Assembly (NCBI GenBank): GCA_007050995.1
Contig: VJOU01000006.1
Location: 62,001 to 126,000 of the forward strand
Length of the DNA stretch: 64,000 nucleotides
Reading direction: 5' to 3'
Source of the DNA: Glycocaulis profundi
GTDB taxonomy: Bacteria; Pseudomonadota; Alphaproteobacteria; Caulobacterales; Maricaulaceae
The translations under genes and the position numbers were made by a program. Each line of letters opens with the position of its first letter. Position 1 is the stretch's first letter. Positions 8,166 to 17,141 of the stretch are shown here, piece by piece. The notes under the pieces were generated by a model. The model was not told where the DNA came from and searched no databases. It was given only the letters and a program-made list of their open reading frames with translations.

Positions 8166-8796
8166 GGGCGAGCCTCTCGATCTTCAGAATCGCGGCCTCG
8201 TCATGGGTGAGGCTGGGCAGGGTCTCGACTTCAAAGGTCCAGCTTTTGCGCGCGCGGGTCAATTCATCGGGGTGCCGCGCGCCCTTGGGAAACAGCGCGA
8301 TCGCCCCGTTATCCACATATGGATTCGCATAATCCAGCAAACGGTCGAGCTCGGTCATCGCCCGGGCCGTCACCACGTCCTGCCGGACGCCGGTGTCGAG
8401 ATGCTCCGCGCGGACGCCCTTCACGATGGCCGGAGCCTTGGTTTCGCTGACCACTTCTGACAGGAAATCGGCCTTCTTGCCGATGGATTCCACCAGCGTG
8501 ACCAGCGCCCCCTCCACACCCCGGTCGGCCAGAGTCAGGGCGATGGCGATGCCGGGAAAGCCCGCGCCCGCCCCCAGATCGAGCCAGCGCTTCGCGCCCG
8601 GCGCATGGTCCACGAGCTGCCAGGAATCCAGAGCGTGGCGGAACCAGAAATCGCCCAGGGTCGACCGGCCGACGAGATTGGTGAGCGCATTGCGCTCTTC
8701 CAGCCGCGCCCGCCACAGCTCGAACGTCTCCAGTGTTTCACGTGAAACACCCGTGCGCGCCTGAAAGGCCGCCGCATCGAACGGACGTTCGGACAT
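8155..8796 (-). CDS. rsmG: 16S rRNA (guanine527-N7)-methyltransferase RsmG (GidB)
   Basis: RsmG methylates G527 of 16S rRNA with S-adenosylmethionine. The 213-residue product has the family N terminus (TGVSRETLETFELW), the SAM-binding motif LDLGAGAGFPGIAIA and the late VTARAMTELDRLL segment. Codons 17-21 (VSRET) are written by a perfect parS site at 8734-8749. The ATG shares one base with the mnmG stop, so translation is coupled to mnmG; the 3' end runs into parA. Confidence 0.95.
   Translation of the reverse strand: MSERPFDAAAFQARTGVSRETLETFELWRARLEERNALTNLVGRSTLGDFWFRHALDSWQLVDHAPGAKRWLDLGAGAGFPGIAIALTLADRGVEGALVTLVESIGKKADFLSEVVSETKAPAIVKGVRAEHLDTGVRQDVVTARAMTELDRLLDYANPYVDNGAIALFPKGARHPDELTRARKSWTFEVETLPSLTHDEAAILKIERLARAR
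8734..8749. other. parS centromere site (in rsmG)
   Basis: The perfect 16-bp palindrome TGTTTCACGTGAAACA, the universal chromosomal parS sequence bound by ParB. It lies inside rsmG and reads as Val-Ser-Arg-Glu-Thr. It is about 8.4 kb from the proposed oriC. Confidence 0.95.
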
Positions 8797-10697
8797 CAGA
8801 CGGCCTTGCGCCGGTCGAGACGCTTGAGATGGGCCAGAAGCGCCGTCAGCGCACCCGGCGTCACGCCCTCGATCCGCCCAGCCTGCCCCAGCGTGGCCGG
8901 GGCTGCGGCGATCAGCTTTTCGCGCACCTCGTTAGACAGTCCCCCCACCCCGGCATAGTCGAAGCCCGCCGGAATGCGCACGCCCTCATCCTTGCGGAAG
9001 GCGAGGATGTCGGCCTCCTGACGGTCGAGATAGCCGTGATAGACCGCATCGATCTGAATCTGCTCGGCGATGTCCGTCCGCAGGCCCGACAGCTCCGGCC
9101 ATACCCGGCAGGCCGCATCCCACCCGCCCTGCGGATAGGACACGATCTCCAGCGCGGTGCGGCGGCGGCCGTCCTGATTGATCGCGATGCCCGCTTTCTT
9201 CGCCTCGGTGGGCGTGATTGAGAGATCCGCCACGCGGCCGCGCGCAGCCGCCAGAAGCGCGGCCTTTTCAGCCCAGGCTGTTTCACGTGAAACACCCGCC
9301 GCGCCGAGCGCGACCGCCTTGCCGGTGAGACGCTGATCCGCATTGTCCGCGCGCAGGCTGAGCCGGTATTCGGCGCGGGAGGTGAACATGCGATAGGGCT
9401 CGGACACGCCGCGCGTGACCAGATCGTCGATCATCACGCCGATATAGGCTTCCGAGCGGTCGAGGATGAAGGGCGCGGAGCCGCCTGCCGACAGCGCCGC
9501 ATTCAGCCCCGCCATCAAGCCCTGGGCCGCCGCCTCCTCATACCCCGTGGTGCCGTTGATCTGACCAGCCAGCCACAGGCCCGGCGCGGCGCGCACCTCA
9601 AGCGTGGCGCTCAGCTCACGCGGGTCGACGTAATCATACTCGATGGCGTAGCCGTAGCGCTTGACCCGGACCTGCTCCAGACCGGGCAGGGTGCGCAGGA
9701 AATCATCCTGCACCGTGGCGGGCAGCGAGGTGGAGATGCCGTTGGGATAGACGGTGTCGTCGTCCAGCCCCTCGGGCTCGAGGAAGACCTGATGGCTCGT
9801 CCGGTCTGCGAAGCGGACCACCTTGTCCTCGATGGACGGGCAGTAGCGCGGGCCGCGTCCCGAAATCGCCCCGCCATAGACCGCGGACAGGCGGATGTTC
9901 TTTTCGATGATCGCGTGGGTCTTCTCCGTCGTGCGGGTGATGCCGCACGCGATCTGGGGCACGGTGATCCGATCGGTCAGGAAGGAGAACGGAAGAGGCG
10001 TGTCGTCGGCGGGCTGCATGTCCAGCCCGGCCCAGTCGATGGAGTCTTTATAGAGCCGCGCGGGCGTACCGGTTTTCAGCCGCCCCATCTGCAGGCCCAG
10101 CCCGTACAGCGTGTCCGACAGGCCGATGGCGGGGGCCTCCCCGTCCCGGCCCGCCGGGATGCGCTCCTCGCCCCGGTGGATCACGCCCTTCAGGAAGGTG
10201 CCGGTGGTCAGCACCACTGCGCGAGCGCGATACTCCCGCCCCTGCCCGTCGATCACGCCCGCCACCCGGCGCGCGCCAGCTTCGCCTGCGAACACGAGGT
10301 CTTCCGCCGCCGCCTCGACGATGGACAGGTTCGGCGTGGCGGAAAGCTCGGCCTGCATGGCCTCGCGATAGAGCCGTCGGTCGGACTGGGTGCGCGGGCC
10401 GCGCACGGCGGGACCCTTGGAGCGGTTGAGCATGCGGAACTGGATACCCGAGGCATCCGCCATCCGGCCCATCAGCCCGTCCAGCGCATCGACCTCCCGC
10501 ACCAGATGGCCCTTGCCCAGGCCGCCAATGGCCGGATTGCAGCTCATCTCGCCCAGCGTGGCGAAGCGATGCGTCATCAGCAGCGTGGCCGCGCCCAGGC
10601 GCGCGGACGCCGCGGCGGCCTCCGCGCCGGCATGGCCGCCGCCGATCACGATCACGTCCCAGGCGCGGGCCGCGGCGTCTTGTGGTGTCAGGGTCAT
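8796..10697 (-). CDS. mnmG: tRNA uridine-5-carboxymethylaminomethyl synthase MnmG (GidA)
   Basis: MnmG, with MnmE, adds the cmnm5 group to wobble U34 of certain tRNAs using FAD, NADH and methylene-THF. The 633-residue length is standard. The dinucleotide motif [14 protein letters not shown] is at residues 15-28; further signatures are [48 protein letters not shown] and [17 protein letters not shown]. Codons around 468-473 are a perfect parS site. The gene precedes rsmG with a one-base overlap and lies 112 bp downstream of mnmE. Confidence 0.97.
   Translation of the reverse strand: MTLTPQDAAARAWDVIVIGGGHAGAEAAAASARLGAATLLMTHRFATLGEMSCNPAIGGLGKGHLVREVDALDGLMGRMADASGIQFRMLNRSKGPAVRGPRTQSDRRLYREAMQAELSATPNLSIVEAAAEDLVFAGEAGARRVAGVIDGQGREYRARAVVLTTGTFLKGVIHRGEERIPAGRDGEAPAIGLSDTLYGLGLQMGRLKTGTPARLYKDSIDWAGLDMQPADDTPLPFSFLTDRITVPQIACGITRTTEKTHAIIEKNIRLSAVYGGAISGRGPRYCPSIEDKVVRFADRTSHQVFLEPEGLDDDTVYPNGISTSLPATVQDDFLRTLPGLEQVRVKRYGYAIEYDYVDPRELSATLEVRAAPGLWLAGQINGTTGYEEAAAQGLMAGLNAALSAGGSAPFILDRSEAYIGVMIDDLVTRGVSEPYRMFTSRAEYRLSLRADNADQRLTGKAVALGAAGVSRETAWAEKAALLAAARGRVADLSITPTEAKKAGIAINQDGRRRTALEIVSYPQGGWDAACRVWPELSGLRTDIAEQIQIDAVYHGYLDRQEADILAFRKDEGVRIPAGFDYAGVGGLSNEVREKLIAAAPATLGQAGRIEGVTPGALTALLAHLKRLDRRKAV
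9279..9294. other. parS centromere site (in mnmG)
   Basis: A second perfect TGTTTCACGTGAAACA, inside mnmG and again read in the frame that gives Val-Ser-Arg-Glu-Thr. It is 545 bp from the rsmG copy and about 7.8 kb from the proposed oriC. Confidence 0.95.
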
Positions 10698-10809
10698 GGG
10701 GTGTCGCCGTCCGCTGATGGCGCGGGCCGCGCCGTCTGGCGGCTGGATAGGGGATAAACACGGCGGAGTCGAGGCGGAGGGGCCCGGTGCGCGCCTCGAA
10801 GCGACCGTC

Positions 10810-12153
10810 CTATTTGCCGATGCAGAACTGGCTGAACACCCGGTCGAGGACGTCCTCCACGTCGATCCGTCCCGTCAGGCCTTCCAGCGCGCGGATCGCC
10901 AGGTGGATGTCCGCGCCCGCCAGCTCGGGATGATGATCGAGCGCGACACGGGCGCGCTGAAGGCTTTCGAGCGCCTGGCTCACGCCCAGCCGGTGGCGGG
11001 CGCGGGACAGGGCGGGGGCTTCGCGCGCGGACAGGCGTTCGAGAACCACGGCGTCAATCCACGCTTCAAGGGCGGACAGCCCCTCCCCGGTCCGGGCGGA
11101 TACGGGGAAGACAATGGGACCTTGCTCGGCCCCTTGCGGAACATGGTGAGCATGGTCGCCTGCCAGATCGGTCTTGTTCAGGATCAGCGCGTCGCCGGAG
11201 CGGAGCTTGTCGCGGACATCGGTCTCGGATGTTTCACGTGAAACATCGATCAGCCCGATCCGCACGTCCGCCTCTTCGGCGCGGGCCAGCGCGCGGCGGA
11301 TGCCCTCCTGCTCGACCACGTCGGCGGCCTCGCGCAGGCCCGCCGTGTCGGCGAGGATGACCGGGAACCCGGCCCGGACCTGCCGGACCTCGACGATGTC
11401 GCGGGTGGTGCCGGGAATTTCGGTGACGATGGCGGCTTCGCGCCGGGCCAAGGCATTGAGCAGGCTTGATTTTCCGGCATTCGGCGCGCCGATCAGGGCG
11501 ATGGTGAAGCCCTCGCGGACCTTTTCGCCCCGCCGGTCGTCGTCCAGATGGGCCGCCAGAGCGTCGATCAGGGCGTCCAGCGGCGGACCGGCGGTGCGGG
11601 CGAGCTGGTCGGGCACGTCGCCCTCGTCGGGAAAGTCGATCTCGCCCTCGACCGCGGCGAGCACGCCGATCAGCGCCTCGCGCCAGGTCTCGTAGAGCGA
11701 TTTCAGCGCGCCGGTCATCTGGGCGAGCGCCTGGGCGCGCTGGCCCTCGGTCTCCGCGTCGATGAGGTCGGCCAGCCCCTCCGCCTCGGTCAGGTCCATC
11801 TTGCCGTGCTCGAAGGCGCGGCGGGTGAACTCGCCCGGATCGGCGGGGCGCAGGCCCAGCGCGGTCAGGCGCGCGGCCATCGCCTCGACAACCGCGGGGC
11901 CGCCATGGATCTGGAACTCGGCGCAGTCCTCGCCGGTGAAACTGCCCGGCGCGGGAAACCACAGGGCCAGACCCTGATCGATCACCGCGCCCTCATCGTC
12001 GCGGAACCGGCGCAGGGCGGCGGCGCGCGGGGCGGGCCGCGGGGATCCGGCGAGCGCGTCCAGCGCGGGGCCGGCCTCGGGGCCCGACACGCGGATCACG
12101 GCCACGCCCGCCCGGCCCGGCGCGCTGGCGAGGGCGAAGATGGTGTCGGTCAT
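10810..12153 (-). CDS. mnmE: tRNA modification GTPase MnmE (TrmE)
   Basis: Partner of MnmG in wobble-uridine modification. The 447-residue product has the N-terminal THF-binding domain ([30 protein letters not shown]), an inserted G domain (P-loop GAPNAGKSS, switch [18 protein letters not shown]) and the terminal FCIGK motif whose Cys is conserved. A perfect parS site in the G domain writes VSRET near residues 303-308. Its downstream partners mnmG and rsmG lie on the same strand. Confidence 0.97.
   Translation of the reverse strand: MTDTIFALASAPGRAGVAVIRVSGPEAGPALDALAGSPRPAPRAAALRRFRDDEGAVIDQGLALWFPAPGSFTGEDCAEFQIHGGPAVVEAMAARLTALGLRPADPGEFTRRAFEHGKMDLTEAEGLADLIDAETEGQRAQALAQMTGALKSLYETWREALIGVLAAVEGEIDFPDEGDVPDQLARTAGPPLDALIDALAAHLDDDRRGEKVREGFTIALIGAPNAGKSSLLNALARREAAIVTEIPGTTRDIVEVRQVRAGFPVILADTAGLREAADVVEQEGIRRALARAEEADVRIGLIDVSRETSETDVRDKLRSGDALILNKTDLAGDHAHHVPQGAEQGPIVFPVSARTGEGLSALEAWIDAVVLERLSAREAPALSRARHRLGVSQALESLQRARVALDHHPELAGADIHLAIRALEGLTGRIDVEDVLDRVFSQFCIGK
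11230..11245. other. parS centromere site (in mnmE)
   Basis: A third perfect TGTTTCACGTGAAACA, inside the GTPase domain of mnmE, in the same Val-Ser-Arg-Glu-Thr reading frame. It is the copy closest to the proposed oriC, about 5.9 kb away. Confidence 0.95.
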
Positions 12154-12160
12154 GGCGCGG

Positions 12161-12400
12161 CTATTTCCTGGAGGCGGATCCGGCGGCCTGGTTCATCAGG
12201 TCGAGCATCTGCTTCTGCCATTCCCCGCCCATGGTCATCCAGTTCTTCATCAGCGCCTCGGGGTCGAGCGCCTCCATGTTCGCGCCCATCCGGCGGGACA
12301 TTTCCGCGACCATCTGCTCGTTGAGCGGGGTGACGTCGGGCAGGCCGAAAAAGGCGCGCGCCTCGGCGGGGGTGCACTCGATGTCGATCTTGACCTTCAT
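12161..12400 (-). CDS. DUF6489-type small protein
   Basis: A 79-residue protein starting MKVKIDIECTPAEAR, with FFGLPDVTPLNEQMVAEM, a run of Met-rich helix (MSRRMGANMEALDPEALMKNWMTMG) and a basic C terminus. Proteins of this kind sit between mnmE and neighbouring genes in many alphaproteobacteria and carry a DUF6489-type label; the function is not known. The ATG at 12400 starts the conserved region; the open frame extends upstream to 12544 but that part looks non-coding. The stop is 8 bp from the mnmE start, so co-transcription with mnmE is likely. Confidence 0.75.
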   Translation of the reverse strand: MKVKIDIECTPAEARAFFGLPDVTPLNEQMVAEMSRRMGANMEALDPEALMKNWMTMGGEWQKQMLDLMNQAAGSASRK

Positions 12401-12497
12401 CCTCGCCTCGTCTTGGCTTCGAGCCCCCATGAGGGGCCGGGAGCGACACCCTACCGCCCCGGCTCCGTTCCCCCAAGCGTGAAGGAAGCCTCCCCCC

Positions 12498-13181
12498 ATG
12501 TCCGGCAAGCAAGTCACCATCAAGGGCCCCGACGGCGAGTTCATGGCCTATCTCAACGGCACCGGCCCCGCGATCGTGGTCATCCAGGAAATCTTCGGGA
12601 TCAACCACGTGGTCCGCGAAATCGTGGACGACCTCGCCGCGCAGGGCTGGACGGCCATCGCACCCGACCTGTTCTGGCGGCTCGAGCCGGGCGTCGAGCT
12701 GACCGACAAGACGAAAGAGGAATGGGACCGGGCCTTCGACCTGATGAACCGGTTCGACATCGACAAGGGGGTGGAGGACATCGCCGCCACCATCGGCTAT
12801 GCGCGCACCCTGTCGGCGAACGGCAAGGTCGGCGCGGTGGGCTACTGCCTGGGGGGGCTGCTCGCCTATCTGACCGCCGCGCGCACCGACGCGGACGCCA
12901 CGGTGGGCTATTACGGGGTCAACATCCCCAGTTTCCTGGGCGAGAAGGACGGGATCAAAAACCCGCTCACGCTTCATGTCGCGGGGCAGGATCAGTTCGT
13001 GGACTCAGAAGCCCAGAAGGCGATGAAAGAGGGCCTGAAGGACCACCCGAAGGTCACCCTCCATTTTTATCCCGAACGCGACCACGCCTTCGCGCGCGTG
13101 GGCGGGGCGCATTATCACGAGGGCGACGCCCAGACCGCCAACGCCCGCACCCGGGACTTCTTCCGCGATCATCTGGGGTGA
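12498..13181 (+). CDS. Dienelactone hydrolase family protein
   Basis: Alpha/beta hydrolase of 227 residues. The nucleophile elbow is GYCLGG, with Cys in place of Ser as in classic dienelactone hydrolase; the Asp probably lies in VAGQDQFVD and the His in PERDHAFARVGGAHY. The early VVIQEIFGINHVVREIVDDLA segment is typical of the family. The physiological substrate is unknown, since no chlorocatechol pathway genes are nearby. It stands alone on the plus strand; an inverted-repeat element follows. Confidence 0.9.
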   Translation: MSGKQVTIKGPDGEFMAYLNGTGPAIVVIQEIFGINHVVREIVDDLAAQGWTAIAPDLFWRLEPGVELTDKTKEEWDRAFDLMNRFDIDKGVEDIAATIGYARTLSANGKVGAVGYCLGGLLAYLTAARTDADATVGYYGVNIPSFLGEKDGIKNPLTLHVAGQDQFVDSEAQKAMKEGLKDHPKVTLHFYPERDHAFARVGGAHYHEGDAQTANARTRDFFRDHLG

Positions 13182-13194
13182 TGCCGTCCCTTCT

Positions 13195-13304
13195 CCTCCC
13201 CCTTCAAGGGGGAGGCCGGGAGGGGGTCGGGTGGAGTGCTTGAGACGTTTCGAGGAAGGCGAGGTCCGTTGACCCCCTCCTCACCTCCCCCTTGCAAGGG
13301 GAGG
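13195..13304. repeat. Intergenic inverted-repeat element (two G/C-rich hairpins)
   Basis: Two short hairpins of near-identical sequence, CCTCCCCCTT-N-AAGGGGGAGG at 13195-13215 and CCTCCCCCTT-N-AAGGGGAGG at 13284-13304, are joined by outward arms GGGAGGGGGTC (13218-13228) and GACCCCCTCC (13271-13280). The whole unit is thus an inverted repeat of hairpins, resembling a REP/BIME-type element, and lies between the convergent hydrolase and dnaQ genes where it could also end transcription from both sides. Confidence 0.6.
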
Positions 13305-13334
13305 AAAAGGCGAAGGGTGGTCGCTGAGTGCCCC

Positions 13335-14021
13335 CTACCCGCCCAGCTTCGCCCAGACCGATCCGTCGCCCATTTCCGCGATGAAGGCGGCGTGGGCGGC
13401 GCGGTCGGCTTCGGTGGCGCGGGAGCCGAAGGGTTCGGGGCGCGGGGGGCGGGCGGGGTAGACGATCTTTCCGTCCAGCTCCATGCCGGTGCGGAATTCC
13501 AGCCGCCGCTCGCGTCCGCCATTGAGCTCCAGATAGACCTCGGCCAGCAGATAGGCGTCGATCAGGGCGCCGTGCTTGGTCCGGCTTTCAAGGCTGATCT
13601 CGAAGCGTTTGCACAGCGCGTCCAGGCTGGCGGGCGAGCCGGGGAAGCGTTCGCGGGCCTGCACCGCGGTGTCCTTGAAGCGCGAGGGATGGATCGGGGT
13701 CCGCCCCGCCCGCTCGAGCTCCATGTTGATGAAGCCCATGTCGAATTTCGCGTTGTGGGCCACGAGGATGGAGTCCCCGACGAACTCCAGGAAGCTGTCG
13801 GCGATCGCGGCGAATTTGGGCTTGTCGCGCAGCATCTCCCAGGTGTGGCCGGTGATCTGGGTCACCTCCTTGGGCACGTCCCGCTCGGGATTGATCAGCT
13901 CGTGCAGCTCCTTGCCCGTGGGGATCATGTTGATCGCCTCGATGCAGCCGATCTCGGTGATCCGGTCGCCCCCGTCGGGATGGAAGCCGGTGGTCTCGGT
14001 GTCGAAGATGATCTCACGCAT
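13335..14021 (-). CDS. dnaQ: DNA polymerase III subunit epsilon (proofreading exonuclease)
   Basis: DnaQ is the 3'-5' proofreading exonuclease of the replicative polymerase. The 228-residue product has the DEDDh motifs: FDTETTG at residues 6-12 (ExoI), LVAHNAKFDMGFIN (ExoII) and KHGALIDAYLLAEVY (ExoIII, with the His-Asp pair). The C-terminal part would bind the alpha subunit. The ATG overlaps the coaE stop by one base; it is the last gene of the five-gene operon that begins at ppsR next to the origin. Confidence 0.95.
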   Translation of the reverse strand: MREIIFDTETTGFHPDGGDRITEIGCIEAINMIPTGKELHELINPERDVPKEVTQITGHTWEMLRDKPKFAAIADSFLEFVGDSILVAHNAKFDMGFINMELERAGRTPIHPSRFKDTAVQARERFPGSPASLDALCKRFEISLESRTKHGALIDAYLLAEVYLELNGGRERRLEFRTGMELDGKIVYPARPPRPEPFGSRATEADRAAHAAFIAEMGDGSVWAKLGG

Positions 14022-14623
14022 CAGGCCAGTCCCGGGTCGCGGCGCAGGGTGTCGAGCGCCAGTCTGACCTGTTCGCGGGCTTGTTCAATCCCGCCGGACG
14101 TGTCGATGATCAGGTGGGCGCGGGCGCGCTTCTCATGGTCGGGCATCTGGCGCGACAGGATGGCGTCCAGCTTGGCCTCGTCCATGTTCGCGCGGGCCAG
14201 CACCCGCTCGCGCTGGATGTCCTCCGGCGCGGTGACGACCGCGATCACGTCGACCAGATGGGCCAGATCGGCCTCGAACAGCAGCGGCACGTCCAACACG
14301 GCGAACTCCGCGCCTTCATCGCGCGCCTTCGCGAAGAAGTCGTCCCGCGCCCGGCCGACCAGCGGATGCACGATGGCCTCCAGCCGCTCAAAGCCCTTCG
14401 GGTCGCGGCGCAGGGCGTCCGACAGCCGGACCCGGTCCACTCCGCCCTCGTGGATGGCGTCGGGGAAGGCCTCGCCCACCGGGCCGACCGCCGCCCCGCC
14501 GGGCGCGTAGAGCACGGCCACCGCAGCGTCGGCGTCGAACACATGAGCGCCCTCCTCGGCGAACAGGCGCGCGGTGGTGGACTTGCCCATGCCGATGGAG
14601 CCGGTCAGGCCGATGACGATCAT
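14021..14623 (-). CDS. coaE: Dephospho-CoA kinase
   Basis: CoaE catalyses the last step of coenzyme A synthesis, phosphorylating the 3'-OH of dephospho-CoA with ATP. The 200-residue product begins MIVIGLTGSIGMGKSTTA with a complete P-loop, followed by FDADAAV (substrate-binding region), DVPLLFEADL and a LID segment ARANMDEAKLDAILSRQMP. The ATG at 14623 is chosen because the protein begins at the P-loop strand; it overlaps the aroE stop by 4 nt, showing translational coupling. Confidence 0.95.
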   Translation of the reverse strand: MIVIGLTGSIGMGKSTTARLFAEEGAHVFDADAAVAVLYAPGGAAVGPVGEAFPDAIHEGGVDRVRLSDALRRDPKGFERLEAIVHPLVGRARDDFFAKARDEGAEFAVLDVPLLFEADLAHLVDVIAVVTAPEDIQRERVLARANMDEAKLDAILSRQMPDHEKRARAHLIIDTSGGIEQAREQVRLALDTLRRDPGLA

Positions 14624-15453
14624 GCCCGGCCCTCCAGAATCTCGATCAGCAGCGGTTTTGGATCGTCGGGCGGGGGCGGCGCGCCGAACAGGGCCTCGAA
14701 GGCGGGCCGGGCCTGCCCGATCAGCATGGACAGGCCATCGACCGTCTTCAGCCCGTGCGCGCGGGCGGCCTTCAGAAGGCCCGTCTCCAGCGGCGCATAG
14801 ACCATGTCGAACACCACCGCGCCGGGCCGGGCGCGGCCCAGACTCAGATGAGGCGAGGCCCAACCCTTCATCCCCAGACTGGTCGCGTTGACGACCAGCC
14901 CCGCGCCCTCCAGCGCGAAGGCTTCCTCCGACAGGGGCTGGACGACGGCATTCGCGCCCATCTCCTCGGCCAGGGCGGCGGCCTTGTCCGGGCTGCGGTT
15001 GAGGATGCGGATCTCCGCGCCCAGATCAGCCAATAGCGCCAGCGCGGCCCGGGCCGCGCCGCCCGCCCCCACCAGGACCGCCGGGCCGTCCCCAGGCGTC
15101 CAGCCGCCCTCGTCCAGCGCGGCTTTCACCCCGATGATGTCGGTGTTGTCCGCATGCACGCCCCGCTCGGTGACCAGCACCAGATTGGCCGCGCCGATCC
15201 GGCGGGCGGCTTCGCTGGCGCTGTCGGCCAGCTTCAGCGCCGTCTCCTTGTGAGGGATGGTGACGTTCATGCCGGTCATACCGAAATCCTTCATGGATTT
15301 CAGTGCGTTGGGAAATGATTCACCACACGTCGCGACATGGACGTAAGACCCGGCCATACCCGCGCGCTCCAGCCAGAACGCCATCATGGCGGGCGAGACC
15401 GAATGGGCCACCGGCCAGCCGCACACCCCCGCCAGCGGCAGCCCGCCTCTCAT
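14620..15453 (-). CDS. aroE: Shikimate dehydrogenase (NADP+)
   Basis: AroE reduces 3-dehydroshikimate in aromatic amino-acid synthesis. The 277-residue product has substrate-binding PVAHSVSPAM near the N terminus, the catalytic Lys in NVTIPHKE, ADNTDIIG and an NADP fold with LVGAGGAARAAL and LNRS. It is coupled by 4-nt overlaps to maf upstream and coaE downstream. Confidence 0.95.
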   Translation of the reverse strand: MRGGLPLAGVCGWPVAHSVSPAMMAFWLERAGMAGSYVHVATCGESFPNALKSMKDFGMTGMNVTIPHKETALKLADSASEAARRIGAANLVLVTERGVHADNTDIIGVKAALDEGGWTPGDGPAVLVGAGGAARAALALLADLGAEIRILNRSPDKAAALAEEMGANAVVQPLSEEAFALEGAGLVVNATSLGMKGWASPHLSLGRARPGAVVFDMVYAPLETGLLKAARAHGLKTVDGLSMLIGQARPAFEALFGAPPPPDDPKPLLIEILEGRA

Positions 15454-16034
15454 CGCGAAACCGCGCCCTGCTCGCGCAGCATGGTCAGCACGGGCAGGAG
15501 CGGCAGACCCAGCACGGCGTAAAAATCGCCCTCCACGCTGTCGAAGAGCTGAGCGCCCAGACCTTCATAGGCATAGGCCCCCACGCCCTTGGTCAGGATC
15601 TCGCCCGCCGCCAGCATGTAGCCGGCCAGGAAGTCGTCGGAGAAGTCGCGCATGGCCATGCGGCTCTCGCAGGCGTGGCGCCAGACGATGACGCCGTCCC
15701 GGGCCGCGGCGATCCCGCCCTTCAGCCAGTGGACCTGGCCGCGCAGCATTTTCAGCCGCTCCTCGGCCTCCCGCACGCTCTTGGCCTTGTCGAACAGGCG
15801 GCCCTGGAAATCGAGCACCTGATCGGCGCCGATCACCAGCTCGCCGGGGCGGCGGGCGGAGACCGCCAGCGCCTTGGCCTCGGCCAGCCTGAGCGCCAGC
15901 GCGGACAGATCGCCGTCATGGCCGTGCTTGAGCGCGTCCTCGTCCACGTCGGCGGGATCGGTGTCGAACACCAGGCCGGCGTTCTGAAGAATGGCCCGCC
16001 GCGAGGCGGAGCCGGAGGCGAGAACGAAACTCAT
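15450..16034 (-). CDS. Maf family nucleoside triphosphate pyrophosphatase
   Basis: Maf proteins hydrolyse dTTP/UTP, CTP or modified NTPs to monophosphates and limit incorporation of damaged bases. The 194-residue product starts with the phosphate-binding ASGSASRRAIL (a variant of the usual SxSPRR), followed by GADQVLDFQGRLFDKAKS and GVGAYAYEGLGAQLFDSVEGDF. The Gln in GADQVL suggests the YceF-like (m7GTP-type) subgroup over YhdE, though this cannot be settled by eye. It sits between ppsR and aroE with 4-nt overlaps at both ends. Confidence 0.9.
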   Translation of the reverse strand: MSFVLASGSASRRAILQNAGLVFDTDPADVDEDALKHGHDGDLSALALRLAEAKALAVSARRPGELVIGADQVLDFQGRLFDKAKSVREAEERLKMLRGQVHWLKGGIAAARDGVIVWRHACESRMAMRDFSDDFLAGYMLAAGEILTKGVGAYAYEGLGAQLFDSVEGDFYAVLGLPLLPVLTMLREQGAVSR

Positions 16035-16867
16035 ACCGTGTTCCTGTGCTCGTTGAGCATGTTGATGACCTTGGCCGCGGTCTCCTCGATGGAGCGGCGG
16101 GTGACGTCGATGGACGCCCAGCCGTGTTTGGCGAACAGGCGCTTGGCGTAGATGATCTCTTCCTTCACCCGCGCCTCGTCCACGTAATCGGTGGAGCGGT
16201 CTTCCTTCAGGTTCAGAAGCCGGTTGCGCCGGATCTGGATGATGCGCTCAGGGGACGCGGTCAGGCCCACGATCAGCGGCTTGGTCAGCTCGAACAACAC
16301 CTCGGGCAGCGGCGCGCCGGGCACCAGCGGGATGTTGGCCGTGCGGATGCCGCGATGGCCCAGATAGACGCTGGTGGGAGTCTTCGAGGTGCGCGAGATG
16401 CCCAGAAGGATCACCTCGGCGCCCGCCAGATCCTCGCCCTGCCCGTCGTCATGGGCCATGGAATAGTTCATCGCCTCGATGCGCCGGTAATAGTCCGCGT
16501 CCAGCGCCCGCTGCGCCCCCGCCCGTCCGATCATGGGGGCGCCCAGATAGCCCGACAGGGTCGCCTCGACCGGGTCGAGCACCGCGATGGCGGGGATGCC
16601 CAGCGCCGCGCACCGGTCCTCCAGCGTGCGGCGCAGGTCGGGATTGACCATGGTGTACATCACCACGCCGGGATAGGCCGCCACATGGTCCAGCGCGCGC
16701 TCGAGCTGCTTGGGCGAGCGGACCAGGGCGAACAGATGCTCGATGGGCTCGGCGTTCTCGAACTGGGCCACCGAGGCGCGCATCACTCCCATCAGGGTCT
16801 CCCCGGTGGAATCGGAGATCATGTGCAGGTGGAAATAGACTTCGGTGTCGGGCGAGCGGGGCATCAA
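16031..16867 (-). CDS. PpsR-type pyruvate, phosphate dikinase / PEP synthase regulatory protein (RP001 homologue)
   Basis: Bifunctional kinase/phosphorylase family (DUF299) that controls PPDK or PEP synthase by ADP-dependent threonine phosphorylation. The 278-residue product shows HMISDSTGETL at the start, the P-loop-like GISRTSKTPTSVYLGHRG, KVANIPL-like TANIPLVPG and a C-terminal VTRRSIEETAA. The Rickettsia RP001 gene beside that origin belongs to the same family, so its position here marks the left side of oriC. It is the first gene of the ppsR-maf-aroE-coaE-dnaQ operon. Confidence 0.93.
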   Translation of the reverse strand: MMPRSPDTEVYFHLHMISDSTGETLMGVMRASVAQFENAEPIEHLFALVRSPKQLERALDHVAAYPGVVMYTMVNPDLRRTLEDRCAALGIPAIAVLDPVEATLSGYLGAPMIGRAGAQRALDADYYRRIEAMNYSMAHDDGQGEDLAGAEVILLGISRTSKTPTSVYLGHRGIRTANIPLVPGAPLPEVLFELTKPLIVGLTASPERIIQIRRNRLLNLKEDRSTDYVDEARVKEEIIYAKRLFAKHGWASIDVTRRSIEETAAKVINMLNEHRNTV

Positions 16868-17105
16868 GTGGGTCCGGGTCCGCGGCGGGGACCCGAACTG
16901 GTAGCGCGCCGGGGATGATCTGTGAACAACCCGGCGCCCCGGAGCGTTATGGAAGCGGCGATGGCGGATCCTCCCCGCGCGGCGCCCGGCTCTGCACGGC
17001 GGAGCCTTTCGTCTTGCGGAAAACTTTCCCGCCTGTGGACCGCAACGGGACGCGGGGGCCGTGAACGGGCGTTCTCACCGGCTGTTTCAAGGCGGGACTC
17101 GCCCG

Positions 17106-17120
17106 TTAAGACTTCGTAAA
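17106..17120. promoter_or_regulatory. CtrA-like site 1 in oriC (TTAA-N7-TAAA)
   Basis: TTAAGACTTCGTAAA fits the CtrA consensus TTAA-N7-TTAA with one mismatch. CtrA blocks initiation at the Caulobacter origin and controls cell-cycle promoters. Its inner TAAGACTT (17107-17114) is inverted as AAGTCTTA at 17133-17140 in the second site. Confidence 0.6.
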
Positions 17121-17122
17121 TC

Positions 17123-17141
17123 ATGGTTAAGAAAGTCTTAC
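17123..17141. promoter_or_regulatory. CtrA-like site 2 in oriC (ATGGTTAA / TTAA-N7-TTAC)
   Basis: ATGGTTAA at 17123-17130 is the reverse complement of the CtrA half-site TTAACCAT, and TTAAGAAAGTCTTAC (17127-17141) again has TTAA-N7-TTAC spacing. Two sites this close inside the ppsR-hemE gap match the expectation for a CtrA-controlled origin. Confidence 0.6.
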
